Shown piece after piece: positions 29,301 through 38,940 of a stretch of DNA of 64,000 bases (within the stretch, counting starts at the first letter, position 1; each line of letters starts with the position of its first letter). The notes beneath the pieces were generated by a model. It was not told where the DNA came from. It saw only the letters and a program-made list of their open reading frames with translations, and made no database searches. The position numbers and the translations under genes were made by a program. Source of the DNA: Bacteroidota bacterium (GTDB lineage Bacteria; Bacteroidota; Bacteroidia; AKYH767-A; 2013-40CM-41-45); contig JADKJP010000006.1 in the NCBI GenBank assembly GCA_016720935.1, positions 434,001-498,000 of the forward strand. The letters run 5' to 3'.

Positions 29301-32300
29301 TGTGACTGTTACAAATTCTTTCGGTTGTACAAATACCGGATCAATTTTAGTAGCTGGCGGAATATGTGCACCAATTCCGGGAGTTTGTCCAGTGAATGAT
29401 AGTCTTGATTTCATTGCTACTCCGCCTGTTTGTCTCACAGATTCATTTTTCAAATTGTACAACGGTAACCATACCGGATGGGATTTTGGAGATGGCGGAA
29501 ATGCAGGAGCGATTAACCCTGTAGTTCACACTTTCCCGACTCCTGGCATTTACAATGTAACCATTATGGGTACTGCTTATGGTTTGGATGCGTTCGGTCA
29601 ACCTTGTACCACTGCCATTGGCGCGGTTCATCCAATCACCATTCCATTTGATGCGGCCTTTAATGTTACTTACCAATGCAATGGTTTGGGACAAATGCAA
29701 ACGATCATCAACAATACTTCTTTGTATTTGAACAGCGCGACTTCTTATTCATGGAAATGGTATCTGGATGGAAATTTGTCACCATTCAGTTCCGTACATT
29801 CTCCCACAAATCAATTATTCAGTGCGGGATCACACAACATCAAATTAATTATCTCCGATCCGGGAGGAACACAGGCAACTTGCACTCTGACGGTAGCGAT
29901 TAATGTACCGGTTCCTGTAACCGCTGCGATGAATGCTCCTTCACCGGCACCTTTCTGTGCCGGCACTCCGGTTAATTTTTCTGATGCATCTTTTACTGCA
30001 CCAACAGCATGGAACTGGGATTTCTACAACAATGGAGTCTCTACATCCAATTTGCAAAACCCACAATTTACTTATCCTTCCCCGGGTACTTTCACTTACA
30101 AGCTCACGGTTTCTGATCAGTACAGTTGTTCCAGTGTGACAACAAACAACATTACGATCAATGCGGCAGGAACAGGAACTATTACCATTGATACGACCTA
30201 TTGTGATTCAATAAAACTGACTGCTTCAGGAATTGGTCCTTTCGTTTGGTCAAATGTGTTTACACAGCCTGTACCGGACAATCCTTTCTATGTTAAACAA
30301 AACGGTTACTACTCTGTTGTCGGAAACAATCCTTCCTTTGGTTGTCCATACAGAGTAACAGTTGGGCCACTCACCATTCGTCGCACTCCTAATCCTACAA
30401 TCACCGGAAGGGTGCGTTATTGTCAGGGAGAAAACCTGGATTTGAAAACAAATACTGCAGGTGTTACAGTTGCATGGACACCTTATCCGACTGGTCCGGT
30501 ACTGGGTACAAATCCAAATCTGACAATTGTCGCAAACACACCCGGAACATTTACTTACAAAGTCACTCTTACTTCAGCCAATGGTTGTTCCGCTTCGGAT
30601 ACAATCAGTGTTACTGTGGATCCGGTTCCATCCAGTGCAGTGATTGTTGCTTCTGGACCATTGACTTTCTGCGAGGGAGATTCAATTAATTTACAACTTT
30701 CTCCACCTGCAGCAACTTATCTCTGGTCAAAATCTCCAACACCACCTCTGTCTCCGCCAACCAATGCGGCTCCAATTTTGTGGGTGACACAGAGTGGGAC
30801 GTACTCTCTGATCGCTCAAACACCTAACGGTTGTGCCTATCCGGCAATACCTCCTGTTACGATAACTGTTAATCCGCTTCCTGCAATAACCATCAGTGGG
30901 GATACAGTTATTTGCCAGGGAAAAACACTGAGCCTGACAGCAACTCAAATATCGGGGGCCTCCTATGTCTGGGTTGGACCTGCTACCAATACAAACACGA
31001 ATCCTTTGGTGAAAACAAATATGCAATTTTCGGATGCAGGTGTTTATGTTGTCACTGTTACGAGTCCGAATGGTTGTACAATCACACGTTCAGTAAATGT
31101 GATTGTCAATCCAAGTCCTGCTCCACCATTCATAGTGTCTAATCCCGGAGGAGTATTGTGCGAAGGACAATTGTACAATCTCTTTGTGACAAATCCTGCC
31201 GGAGCTGGGCACGTTTACAATTGGAGTACCGGTCAAATGGGACTTAGCATAAATGCCGTGTTACAGGGTGATTATTCAGTCGTGGTGACCAATAACTTCG
31301 GTTGTAAAGCGAACTCGAATGTCCTCACCATTCATCCGACACCGGATCTTAGTTGTGCTCCAACCGGTTGCTATGAATTCTGCAATGAATGTGATTCCGT
31401 CACCATTCCCGGTCCTGCAGGATTAAATACATACAATTGGAATATTCTTGTAGGTAATGTATTCCTTCCATACAGTACGAATCAGAATCTCACAGTGCTT
31501 CCTCCCGGAGGGGCCTACCAACTGGTTGCAACGAATATATTTGGTTGCGCGGATTCAACAGATACGTTGAAAATTGATTTCAAAGATTGTTGCCCGGCTC
31601 CGGATCCATTTGCTTGTCTGGATACCTGTGAACATTTTGATAATAACATGCTCAATGATTTTGGCCCGCATCCAAATGCACCGAATGTAATTGTGTCTAC
31701 ATCAAATGTAAATTCACAGGCCGGTCCATCAGATTATTATTTATTTGTTCAGGATCAGCCCGGAAGTTCAAGAGTACTTGCCAGTTATTTATACGATGGT
31801 AAATGGTGTTGCGGAAGTTTCTGCTATGATTTCAGATTGATGAATGATGGTGGAACAGGTGCGAATGTCAACCCTTCGTTCACCATCATGAATGGAACTC
31901 TGGGCTTTACGTTTACTTCAACAGTCGTTGCCAACCAGGGTAACGGTTGGCATTCAATCTGTGCTCCGATTACCGATTGTAATCCTCCTCCTGTAAGTGG
32001 TGCTGGTATCTGGACTCCTGTAGGGGCGACTCTTCCGACGGATTGGCTGACGGTCCTCGGAAATGTTACTGAAGTTGTATTCCCGGCTGATTATACAGCC
32101 GCAACGAATGAGGTTTCCGCACTGGATAATATTTGTATTAATTCAAATGTTCCGAATATAGATGCCGGACCGGATACATCTGTTTGTATAGGTACAGTCC
32201 TTACACTTCATGTTACAGGATGTACAGGAACTCCGCAGTGGTCACAAATTTCAGGTGATACTTTGATTCCTGTTGGCAACGGTCCTATCGTTGATGTTAT

Positions 32301-35300
32301 TCCAACTCAAAATACATGTTATGTAGTAACATGTTGTGGTATTCAGGCATGCTGCTGTGATACGGATACTATTTGTGTGAATGTATTGCCTCTCCCGATT
32401 ATACAATGGAATTTTAATTACGGCCCATTGTGTCAGGGTTCTGATTCTGTATATCTCGATACAGCAAATGTGAGTGTCTATGTATACAATGTCTGGACTC
32501 CTCTTGCCAATGCGGGTGGAACCTGGACCTGGTCGGGTGTAGGTGTGATCGGAAATTATTTTTATCCAAATCTTTTAGGTCCGAATGGAGTTACATTAAC
32601 CTACACCGACAGTGCAGGATGCAGCGCGTCACTGACCAAATATTTCAATGTCATTTATTGCTGTCCGGATACTTGTCAGGCCGATGCCGGTCCCGATCAT
32701 GTCGTTTGTCTCGGCCAGCCATTTACTTTGAATACGAGCGGATGCGATTCATCCAAGTGGTATCAGCTTTCAGGTGATACGCTGATTCAGGTTGGAACGG
32801 GTAACATTGTCGATATCTTCCCTCAACAGGATGCATGCTATATGTTGGTGTGCTATCAGGGTTGTTGTGTGGATTCAGATACTGTTTGTGTAATTGTAAG
32901 TCCGCCACCTGTGATTCAGTGGAACTTTAGTTATAATCCTGTTTGCCAGGGATCAGACTCTATTTATCTGGATACGGCAAATGTCTCTGTGTATATTAAT
33001 AATAACTGGGTTCCATTAAACAATGCTCCCGGTACATGGATCTTCTCCGGCGTACAGGTGATTGGAAATTACTTCTATCCAAATATTCTTGGACCGAATG
33101 CAATCACAATTACTTATACTGATAGTTTGGGTTGTAGTGCATCCATCACAAAATATATAGGTGTCATCTATTGTTGTCCGGATACTTGCCAGGCGGATGC
33201 AGGTCCTGACCATGTTGTTTGTCTTGGTCAACCGTTTACTTTGAATACGAGTGGATGCGATTCATCCAAGTGGTATCAGCTTTCCGGTGATACGGTGATT
33301 CAGGTTGGAACGGGAAACATTGTTGACATCTTCCCGCAACAGGATGCATGCTACATGCTGGTATGCTATCAGGGTTGCTGTGTGGATTCAGATACTGTTT
33401 GTGTAATTGTAAGCCCGCCTCCGGTTATTCAGTGGAACTGGAGTTACACTCCTGTTTGTCAGGGATCGGATTCTATTTATCTGGATACTGCAAATATTTC
33501 CGTTTACATTAATAATAACTGGGTGCCGTTAAACAATGCGCCGGGAACTTGGATATTCTCCGGTGTACAGGTAATCGGAAATTATTTCTATCCAAATATT
33601 CTGGGCCCGAATGCGATCACAATTACCTATACCGATAGTCTTGGCTGTAGCGCATCAATCACTAAATATATCGGTGTAATAAGTTGTTGTCAGGATACAT
33701 GTAATGCCGATGCGGGACCTGATCATGTAGTTTGTCTGGGCCAGCCGTTTACTTTGTATACGAGCGGATGCGATTCATCTAAGTGGTATCAGATAACCAA
33801 TGATTCATTGATTCAGGTAGGTACAGGTAACATTGTAGATATATTCCCACAACAAAATACATGTTACCTTCTTGTTTGTTACCAGGGCTGCTGTGTGGAT
33901 TGGGATACAGTATGTGTTATGGTAAATCCACCACCAGTTATTCAATGGAACTGGAACTATACTCCTGTCTGCCAGGGTTCGGATTCCATTTATCTGGATA
34001 CAACGAATATTTCTGTATACATTAATAATAACTGGATACCATTGGCCAATGCCCCGGGAACATGGAGTTTCTCCGGAGTACAGGTGATCGGAAATTATTT
34101 TCATCCGAATATAATCGGCCCGAATGCAGTTACAATTACTTATACTGACACTTTGGGTTGCAGTGCTTCTGTTACACAGTATATTGGAGTTATCTATTGC
34201 TGCCCGGATACATGTCAGGCCAATGCAGGTCCAGATCATATAGTATGTCTCGGTGAACCATTTACTCTGTATACAAACGGATGCGATTCATCGAAATGGT
34301 ATCAAATACTGCAAGACACATTAGTGCAGGTAGGAACGGGAAATATCGTTGATGTGTTCCCGCAACAGAATTCTTGCTACGTCCTCGTTTGCTATCAGGG
34401 TTGTTGTGTGGATACTGATACCGTGTGTGTAATTGTGAATCCTCCTCCTGTAATTCAGTGGAACTGGAGCCATACTCCAGTCTGCATTGGTTCAGATTCT
34501 ATTTATCTCGATACAGCGAATATTTCAGTTTACATAAACAATAACTGGATACCGCTCGCCAATGCTCCGGGAACGTGGACTTTCTCCGGTGTTCAGGTCA
34601 TTGGTAATTATTTCTATCCGAATATTCTTGGTCCGAATGCAATCACCATAACATATACTGATAGTCTTGGTTGCAGTGCATCCATCACCAAATATATTGG
34701 TGTAATCAGTTGTTGTCAGGATACATGCAATGCCGATGCAGGACAGGATCATGTGGTTTGTCTCGGACAACCTTTCACACTCTATACAAGTGGTTGCGAT
34801 TCGTCGAAATGGTATCAGATGATAGAAGATACTCTGGTGCAAGTCGGAACAGGAAATATTGTTGATGTTTTCCCGCAGCAGAATACATGTTATGTATTGG
34901 TGTGTTACCAGGGTTGTTGTGTAGACTGGGATACTGTATGTGTAATTGTAAATCCACCACCGGTTATACAATGGAATTTCAATTTCACACCGGTTTGTTT
35001 CAACGGTGATTCTGTATTACTCGATACTTCATTTATTTCTGTTTTCATAAATAATACCTGGGTACCACTTGCAAATGCTCCTGGATCATATTCATTCAAC
35101 GGAGTAGGAGTAGTCGGAAATTATTTCCATCCTTCTTTGCTTGGATTGAATGCAATCACCTTCACATATACTGATAGTCTTGGATGCAGTACATCCATAA
35201 CTAAGTATGTCAATGTGATCACATGTTGTATTAATACTTGTCCCGCGAATGCCGGACCTGATCAGACCATCTGCCAGGGTCAACCGGCGATTTTACAAAC

Positions 35301-37743
35301 ACAGGGTTGTGATTCTTCCGCGACGTGGTACCAAATGGGGCCTGAAGGACTCACACAAGTTGGTATCGGACAAATTGTAGACGTTATTCCTCAGCAAACT
35401 ACTTGTTATGTGTTGATTTGTTGCGGAGGAAACAATTGCTGCTGCGACACAGATACAGTCTGCATCTTTGTGAATCCATTGCCGATATTACAATGGACAA
35501 TGGTGTTCCCGGATGTATGCTCCAATGCTGGTCCTGTTTTGCTTGACACTGCAAATATTTTTGTCTTCATCATCAATGCATGGGTGCCGGTTGCAGGAGC
35601 AGGCGGCTCCGGAATATTTGTTGGGCCGGGAGTGACAGGCAATACATTTACACCTCCGGGATTGGGTACATTCACCATTACTTACTACTATACGGATGCT
35701 AATGGTTGCAGTGCTTCCATCAGCAAAACAATTAACGTCATCAGTTGTGGATGTGATCCGATCAGTTGCGGATGTAATAATGTGCCTCCGCCACCGGCAC
35801 CGACAATCACTGTGATAAGTGTTGATCCGGATAATTGTCATAACGATGGATGTATTCACATTACCGCAACAGGTTGTTGTTTGCAATACAGCTACAGTTA
35901 CTTTGATCCATGTAATCCGTTGTTGTCATACAGCGTACCACAGAGCCCGAATCCGTCCATACTTTGTAATCTGAGAGCTGGAAATTATATTATCTATGTT
36001 CAGGATGCATGTGGAAATTTTGCCCAGCAAAATGTAACCGTTCCATTGGCTTCCGGACCGCTCACTGCTTTCGTTCAGTATGGAATGTGTGGTGATTCAA
36101 TCTGTGTTCAGGTAGAAGGTGGATGCCCTCCTTATTCATATGATTGGGGTGGAGGAGTGACAACACAATGTATCCATGTTACTGAACGCTGTGTAGGAAT
36201 GAGCGTGACGATCACGGATAGTCGTGGTTGTTCGATTACAAAATTGCTTTCAGCACCGCAAATCAATTTCACTGATGTTGTGAATCCGGGATGTTGTTCC
36301 CCTACAGGAAGTATGTGTGTCACCGGTTGTTTTGGTCAGCCTCCTTATTCTTACTTATGGAGTAATGGCGCCACAACTCAATGTGTGTCCGGACTTCCAG
36401 CCGGTAATTATTGTGTGACAATTACCAACGGTGCAGGCGAACAATTTACCTGCTGTCATACTCTTGTGGATATGTCATTCACACCGCCAAATGTGAGCTT
36501 TAACTTCAACAATTGCGGAAGTATGGTTACCGCTGTCATTTCACAAACAGGTTGTGGTCAGTACACCTATCATTGGGAAAACAACAGCACTGAATTGTTC
36601 AGAGAAAGTGTGCATCCATGCGATTCACTCACATTTACAATTGTGGGCTGTGACGGGTCTCAAACACACTTCGGATTCAGAGTACCACAGGTGCTCGCGT
36701 CTATCAGTCCTGTGAATTGTGCCACAGGTTTTGGTACCATTTGCGCTTCTGTTGAATGCTTCCGTTGTCCTCCATATTCTTATTCATGGTCACCTTCGTT
36801 GCCATGGCAGGATAACGGCTCAGCTTGCTTCAATGCGCAGCCAGGTTTCTATAATCTGTGCGTAACGAATTCGTGTGGCGATGTCATCTGTTGTCAATTC
36901 TATTTGCCTCCGGTACTTAACTTCTCGCTGAACTTTAATGTAATTGGCGCGTGTATCGGAATTAACAATGGATCCGCGCATGCATTCGTTTCGGGAGGAA
37001 CACCGCCATATTCCTATAGCTGGAGTAATGGAGGAACAACTCCTGCAATCAGCGGTTTGGCTCCGGGTGTCTATACATTAACTGTAATGGATGCAAACGG
37101 TTGTGTTACCACTTCCTCAGTAGTGGTTCCTTCACGCAGATGTGGTAAATGGATTGATGTGCATGTACTTCTCGATGGATTTTATCAAAACACAGGTTCA
37201 ACTACTCCTATGGATAACCTCGGTGTAGGAGGTTGTTTGCACCTTGCCGGTGTTTCCGCGAATCCTTCGGATGTGGATACTGTTCGTGTTACACTTGTAG
37301 ATCCGTTAACTCTTTCTTCTGTTGACTCCTCATTCGGTATCGTTCAAACAGATGGAAGTATGACTGTAATATTTGAAGACACCACACTTGATGGTCACAG
37401 TTATTATCTCAAACTCAATCATCGGAGCTCTTTGGAAACATGGAGTTCGGTGCCGGTGTCCATGACTGATCCTGTATACTATGACTTTACGGATGCTGCA
37501 ACCAGAGCCTTCGGAGATAATCTCCGGGATCTTGGCAACGGTTTGTTCGCGGTATGGAGTGGTGATGTTGATCAGGATGGTGTAATCGGATTGACTGATT
37601 TTAGTCTTGTTGAAAGCACAAGTCAGCAATTCGTGTACGGATATGTTGTCAACGATATTACCGGTGACATCATGGTCGAATCTGCCGATTATAGTTTGAT
37701 TGAAAATAATGCACAGTTATTCCTCATCAGTCTCAGACCGTAA
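26371..37743 (+). CDS. Giant secreted PKD/SprB adhesin-like protein with Cys-rich tandem units
   Basis: 3790 residues. A long basic leader ends in a hydrophobic stretch (LLVFFLVLDGSLSLVTG) and AHAQ, the likely cleavage site. Residues to about 1900 are Ig/PKD-like units (WNWNFGDAGTANT, GWDFGDGGNAG, WNWDFYNNG) and a lectin-like region near 1760-1920. About 1931-3127 are seven tandem Cys-rich units. Then come SprB-like repeats (GGCPPYSYDW, GGTPPYSYSWSNGGTTP) and a 199-residue C-terminal module (about 3592-3790; DVDQDGVIGLTD, DITGDIMVESAD). It has no T9SS type-A tail. A surface adhesin or matrix protein is the natural reading; ligand unknown. Confidence 0.85.
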   Translation: MKHKLLRFAVIRFFNGSFQSFQLFAWIRLLVFFLVLDGSLSLVTGEAHAQTIRCVLHCRDTSICFNIPDSMVQLTPPTYTFPGGPNGGTGGAGTDCQYDSIWNNAPLVFPVGTTVVTWYVWAPPGILDSCTSNVTRNPPSSYTISFNTSPPIVGGVINICNGQSITFNDNSTGINGLLWNFGNGYYSSNATHTEPAWHYPPGTYYDTLTVYDDCGTPHDTAFMVVVDSASGPDIFCISVVCPGDTVTYHTSAVCSNYTWGVTGGTFLTPPPPTSDSCTIVWGPGPSGTITLSVAGCAPPLNCPNPTIKTVNIVPATLPIAGDTIVCSGSTSTYCVECIPGNLHNWELMPANAGTISGQGTCCVTIQWTPGFFGNVTLTLNYQNVLTGSGCNLPGNCSHDPGCGGTATINITVKPIFGISGPTTVCPNTTNGPFNGMNLTNNTVVTGTSWKVQTPVPTTLTFGSTAAFNAYTWNAGPGAYYVTAYAPAGVFCNDSAFLPVNVVNMIAPDTITGPDTVCAGIPFLYNTVPNMGGVSYNWTVTNGTIIGPSNGNSVMIQWNLGGGTVSVSQTLNNPPGCTSPPSPVFSVYTWPNFSLPVITPSASIACVKSTITYSIPPSLINNGTYTWSVSPATAGNIVSANGTNQIVINWIDASNTPIFVKLKISRCYTDSVMFPVNLLGLPPVPNIIAPATVCKNSLVSFSTSSPGPIWNWNFGDAGTANTQSTTHTYLNAGDYNVSLTITNVNGCSDTAFTKIHVDDIPQTPVITGPSSVCSGSTVSYTFSQPVFNGANYIWSVTPPGVIQTGQGTSSIVVKWNSPTLTGLVSLVVQSNCPPAPVTPFPVVVNALPVAGIAIPSPLCVGAPLTFTGSGGTTYNWSFPGASNVNLTNPAAPVVTYGVAGNYSASLSIIDANGCTANKTVNYTVNPLPLVNVTANGVCTFPATVNINTINTGGYTYLWNTSATTASITQTLTGPTSFSVTVTNSFGCTNTGSILVAGGICAPIPGVCPVNDSLDFIATPPVCLTDSFFKLYNGNHTGWDFGDGGNAGAINPVVHTFPTPGIYNVTIMGTAYGLDAFGQPCTTAIGAVHPITIPFDAAFNVTYQCNGLGQMQTIINNTSLYLNSATSYSWKWYLDGNLSPFSSVHSPTNQLFSAGSHNIKLIISDPGGTQATCTLTVAINVPVPVTAAMNAPSPAPFCAGTPVNFSDASFTAPTAWNWDFYNNGVSTSNLQNPQFTYPSPGTFTYKLTVSDQYSCSSVTTNNITINAAGTGTITIDTTYCDSIKLTASGIGPFVWSNVFTQPVPDNPFYVKQNGYYSVVGNNPSFGCPYRVTVGPLTIRRTPNPTITGRVRYCQGENLDLKTNTAGVTVAWTPYPTGPVLGTNPNLTIVANTPGTFTYKVTLTSANGCSASDTISVTVDPVPSSAVIVASGPLTFCEGDSINLQLSPPAATYLWSKSPTPPLSPPTNAAPILWVTQSGTYSLIAQTPNGCAYPAIPPVTITVNPLPAITISGDTVICQGKTLSLTATQISGASYVWVGPATNTNTNPLVKTNMQFSDAGVYVVTVTSPNGCTITRSVNVIVNPSPAPPFIVSNPGGVLCEGQLYNLFVTNPAGAGHVYNWSTGQMGLSINAVLQGDYSVVVTNNFGCKANSNVLTIHPTPDLSCAPTGCYEFCNECDSVTIPGPAGLNTYNWNILVGNVFLPYSTNQNLTVLPPGGAYQLVATNIFGCADSTDTLKIDFKDCCPAPDPFACLDTCEHFDNNMLNDFGPHPNAPNVIVSTSNVNSQAGPSDYYLFVQDQPGSSRVLASYLYDGKWCCGSFCYDFRLMNDGGTGANVNPSFTIMNGTLGFTFTSTVVANQGNGWHSICAPITDCNPPPVSGAGIWTPVGATLPTDWLTVLGNVTEVVFPADYTAATNEVSALDNICINSNVPNIDAGPDTSVCIGTVLTLHVTGCTGTPQWSQISGDTLIPVGNGPIVDVIPTQNTCYVVTCCGIQACCCDTDTICVNVLPLPIIQWNFNYGPLCQGSDSVYLDTANVSVYVYNVWTPLANAGGTWTWSGVGVIGNYFYPNLLGPNGVTLTYTDSAGCSASLTKYFNVIYCCPDTCQADAGPDHVVCLGQPFTLNTSGCDSSKWYQLSGDTLIQVGTGNIVDIFPQQDACYMLVCYQGCCVDSDTVCVIVSPPPVIQWNFSYNPVCQGSDSIYLDTANVSVYINNNWVPLNNAPGTWIFSGVQVIGNYFYPNILGPNAITITYTDSLGCSASITKYIGVIYCCPDTCQADAGPDHVVCLGQPFTLNTSGCDSSKWYQLSGDTVIQVGTGNIVDIFPQQDACYMLVCYQGCCVDSDTVCVIVSPPPVIQWNWSYTPVCQGSDSIYLDTANISVYINNNWVPLNNAPGTWIFSGVQVIGNYFYPNILGPNAITITYTDSLGCSASITKYIGVISCCQDTCNADAGPDHVVCLGQPFTLYTSGCDSSKWYQITNDSLIQVGTGNIVDIFPQQNTCYLLVCYQGCCVDWDTVCVMVNPPPVIQWNWNYTPVCQGSDSIYLDTTNISVYINNNWIPLANAPGTWSFSGVQVIGNYFHPNIIGPNAVTITYTDTLGCSASVTQYIGVIYCCPDTCQANAGPDHIVCLGEPFTLYTNGCDSSKWYQILQDTLVQVGTGNIVDVFPQQNSCYVLVCYQGCCVDTDTVCVIVNPPPVIQWNWSHTPVCIGSDSIYLDTANISVYINNNWIPLANAPGTWTFSGVQVIGNYFYPNILGPNAITITYTDSLGCSASITKYIGVISCCQDTCNADAGQDHVVCLGQPFTLYTSGCDSSKWYQMIEDTLVQVGTGNIVDVFPQQNTCYVLVCYQGCCVDWDTVCVIVNPPPVIQWNFNFTPVCFNGDSVLLDTSFISVFINNTWVPLANAPGSYSFNGVGVVGNYFHPSLLGLNAITFTYTDSLGCSTSITKYVNVITCCINTCPANAGPDQTICQGQPAILQTQGCDSSATWYQMGPEGLTQVGIGQIVDVIPQQTTCYVLICCGGNNCCCDTDTVCIFVNPLPILQWTMVFPDVCSNAGPVLLDTANIFVFIINAWVPVAGAGGSGIFVGPGVTGNTFTPPGLGTFTITYYYTDANGCSASISKTINVISCGCDPISCGCNNVPPPPAPTITVISVDPDNCHNDGCIHITATGCCLQYSYSYFDPCNPLLSYSVPQSPNPSILCNLRAGNYIIYVQDACGNFAQQNVTVPLASGPLTAFVQYGMCGDSICVQVEGGCPPYSYDWGGGVTTQCIHVTERCVGMSVTITDSRGCSITKLLSAPQINFTDVVNPGCCSPTGSMCVTGCFGQPPYSYLWSNGATTQCVSGLPAGNYCVTITNGAGEQFTCCHTLVDMSFTPPNVSFNFNNCGSMVTAVISQTGCGQYTYHWENNSTELFRESVHPCDSLTFTIVGCDGSQTHFGFRVPQVLASISPVNCATGFGTICASVECFRCPPYSYSWSPSLPWQDNGSACFNAQPGFYNLCVTNSCGDVICCQFYLPPVLNFSLNFNVIGACIGINNGSAHAFVSGGTPPYSYSWSNGGTTPAISGLAPGVYTLTVMDANGCVTTSSVVVPSRRCGKWIDVHVLLDGFYQNTGSTTPMDNLGVGGCLHLAGVSANPSDVDTVRVTLVDPLTLSSVDSSFGIVQTDGSMTVIFEDTTLDGHSYYLKLNHRSSLETWSSVPVSMTDPVYYDFTDAATRAFGDNLRDLGNGLFAVWSGDVDQDGVIGLTDFSLVESTSQQFVYGYVVNDITGDIMVESADYSLIENNAQLFLISLRP
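32161..35754 (+). repeat. Seven tandem 171-codon units inside the giant gene
   Basis: Aligned on the codon for the D or N in the (D/N)AGPD or DAGQD motif, units start at 32161, 32683, 33196, 33709, 34222, 34735 and 35248. Spacing is 522, then exactly 513 bases five times. Each unit carries CLGQPFTL, GTGNIVD(I/V)FPQQ, CYQGCCVD, PPPVIQWN, SIYLDTA, GVQVIGNYF and YTDSLGCSAS. Units 2 and 3 are almost identical as protein but differ at many third codon positions. Confidence 0.9.
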
Positions 37744-37816
37744 TTTTGAATGAAGACTTTCGAGCAATGAATGTTTTAGAAATTTAACAATTACCCCAAC
37801 CCCGATTGTTAATTCA

Positions 37817-37855
37817 AAGCCTGCCAGTGTAACATTGGCAGGCTTCTTTATTGTT
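37817..37855 (+). terminator. Terminator of the giant gene
   Basis: A perfect 10-bp stem AAGCCTGCCA / TGGCAGGCTT (37817-37826 with 37836-37845) around 9 nt is followed by CTTTATTGTTTT. It lies 74 bases after the stop codon. Confidence 0.8.
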
Positions 37856-38007
37856 TTCTGTATCAGGAAAGGCAGAAATGTCAGTATTCTCCTGAAGCAG
37901 CGAATCTATGTTTATCATCTTTCACTGTTAATTATTTAATTCCCCCCAACTGAATTGGCGCAAATTGACTTTCTATATTTCGATAATTAAATATCTCCGG
38001 TCCACTC

Positions 38008-38940
38008 ATGAAAAACAGACTTCTTGCTCTCCTGCTCCTCTCAGGAATTACCATGGTTTCCATTTTCTCCTGTAGCAAAGACGATAATACGGAACCCTCA
38101 AGTGGAGGAACTCCAAGTTCTAACCCTGAAAGAGACGCGGCACTGGCAGACTATACCAACAATTATCTCGGCAGTGCAGTCAGCTCTGCCGGTTGGACAG
38201 GTAGTACTGCTACTTGTAATGCCGGCACTGTGGCTCAGGCCACTCACGCTGCCGTGATTAAGAGGATCAATTATTTCCGCAGAATGGTTGGTTTGAATGA
38301 TCACTGTACTTTGGATTCAACATTATTTCCTCAGCAACAAGAAACCGCATTGATCATGGATGCCAATCATTCCCTGAATCATAATCCACCGAATACATGG
38401 TTGTGCTGGACGGCAACTGCAGCCAACGGAGCGGGAGCAAGTAATCTTGCTTTAGGAAGTCATTCTTCCTCCGCGATTACAGCATTCATGAATGATTTTG
38501 GTTCGGGTAATGAACCTGTTGGACACCGCCGCTGGATTCTGCATTCACGTAAGCAAAAGTTCAGTTATGGATCGACTGAAGGTGCTATGGCTCTGTATGT
38601 TTTTGCAAACGATACAAATACAATTGTTCCTGATTTTATAGCCTATCCTCCAAAAGGGTATGTTCCGCAAACATTGGTATTTGGCCGCTGGTCATTCAGT
38701 ATTCCGGGTGCAGATTTTTCTGCAGCGACAGTGACGATGACCGGATCGGGAAGTACTACTGTTCCGCTTAACGTTGTTTCAAGTACAGCGAATGGATATG
38801 GAGACAATACGATTGTTTGGGAACCAACCGGGATTAATTTATCCTCAACGAGTGATCAATCATATACAGTGACAGTTGCCGGTATTGGCTCAGCGGCCGC
38901 CGCATCTTATTCCTACACGGTAAAAATATTTAAACCCTAA
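38008..38940 (+). CDS. CAP-domain (SCP/PR1-like) lipoprotein
   Basis: 310 residues. A lipoprotein signal peptide ends in SIFSC (lipidated Cys near 22), followed by a Ser/Gly-rich linker. The CAP domain covers about 75-215: INYFRRMVGLNDHCTLDSTL, QQQETALIMDANHSLNH, SSAITAFMNDFGSGNEPVGH and RRWILHSRKQKFSYG, with the His and Glu positions typical of the family. A beta-rich tail follows. Its role is unknown; bacterial CAP proteins are secreted or surface proteins of varied function. Its stop overlaps the stop of the convergent gene by 4 bases. Confidence 0.85.
   Translation: MKNRLLALLLLSGITMVSIFSCSKDDNTEPSSGGTPSSNPERDAALADYTNNYLGSAVSSAGWTGSTATCNAGTVAQATHAAVIKRINYFRRMVGLNDHCTLDSTLFPQQQETALIMDANHSLNHNPPNTWLCWTATAANGAGASNLALGSHSSSAITAFMNDFGSGNEPVGHRRWILHSRKQKFSYGSTEGAMALYVFANDTNTIVPDFIAYPPKGYVPQTLVFGRWSFSIPGADFSAATVTMTGSGSTTVPLNVVSSTANGYGDNTIVWEPTGINLSSTSDQSYTVTVAGIGSAAAASYSYTVKIFKP

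Noticed and set aside
33805..34239. Long minus frames opposite the tandem units
   Set aside because: They recur with the repeat unit and mirror its codon pattern; shadows of the giant gene.
32161..35754. Regular repeat spacing considered as CRISPR or DNA satellite
   Set aside because: The period is 171 codons within one open frame, with synonymous changes; it is a protein repeat.
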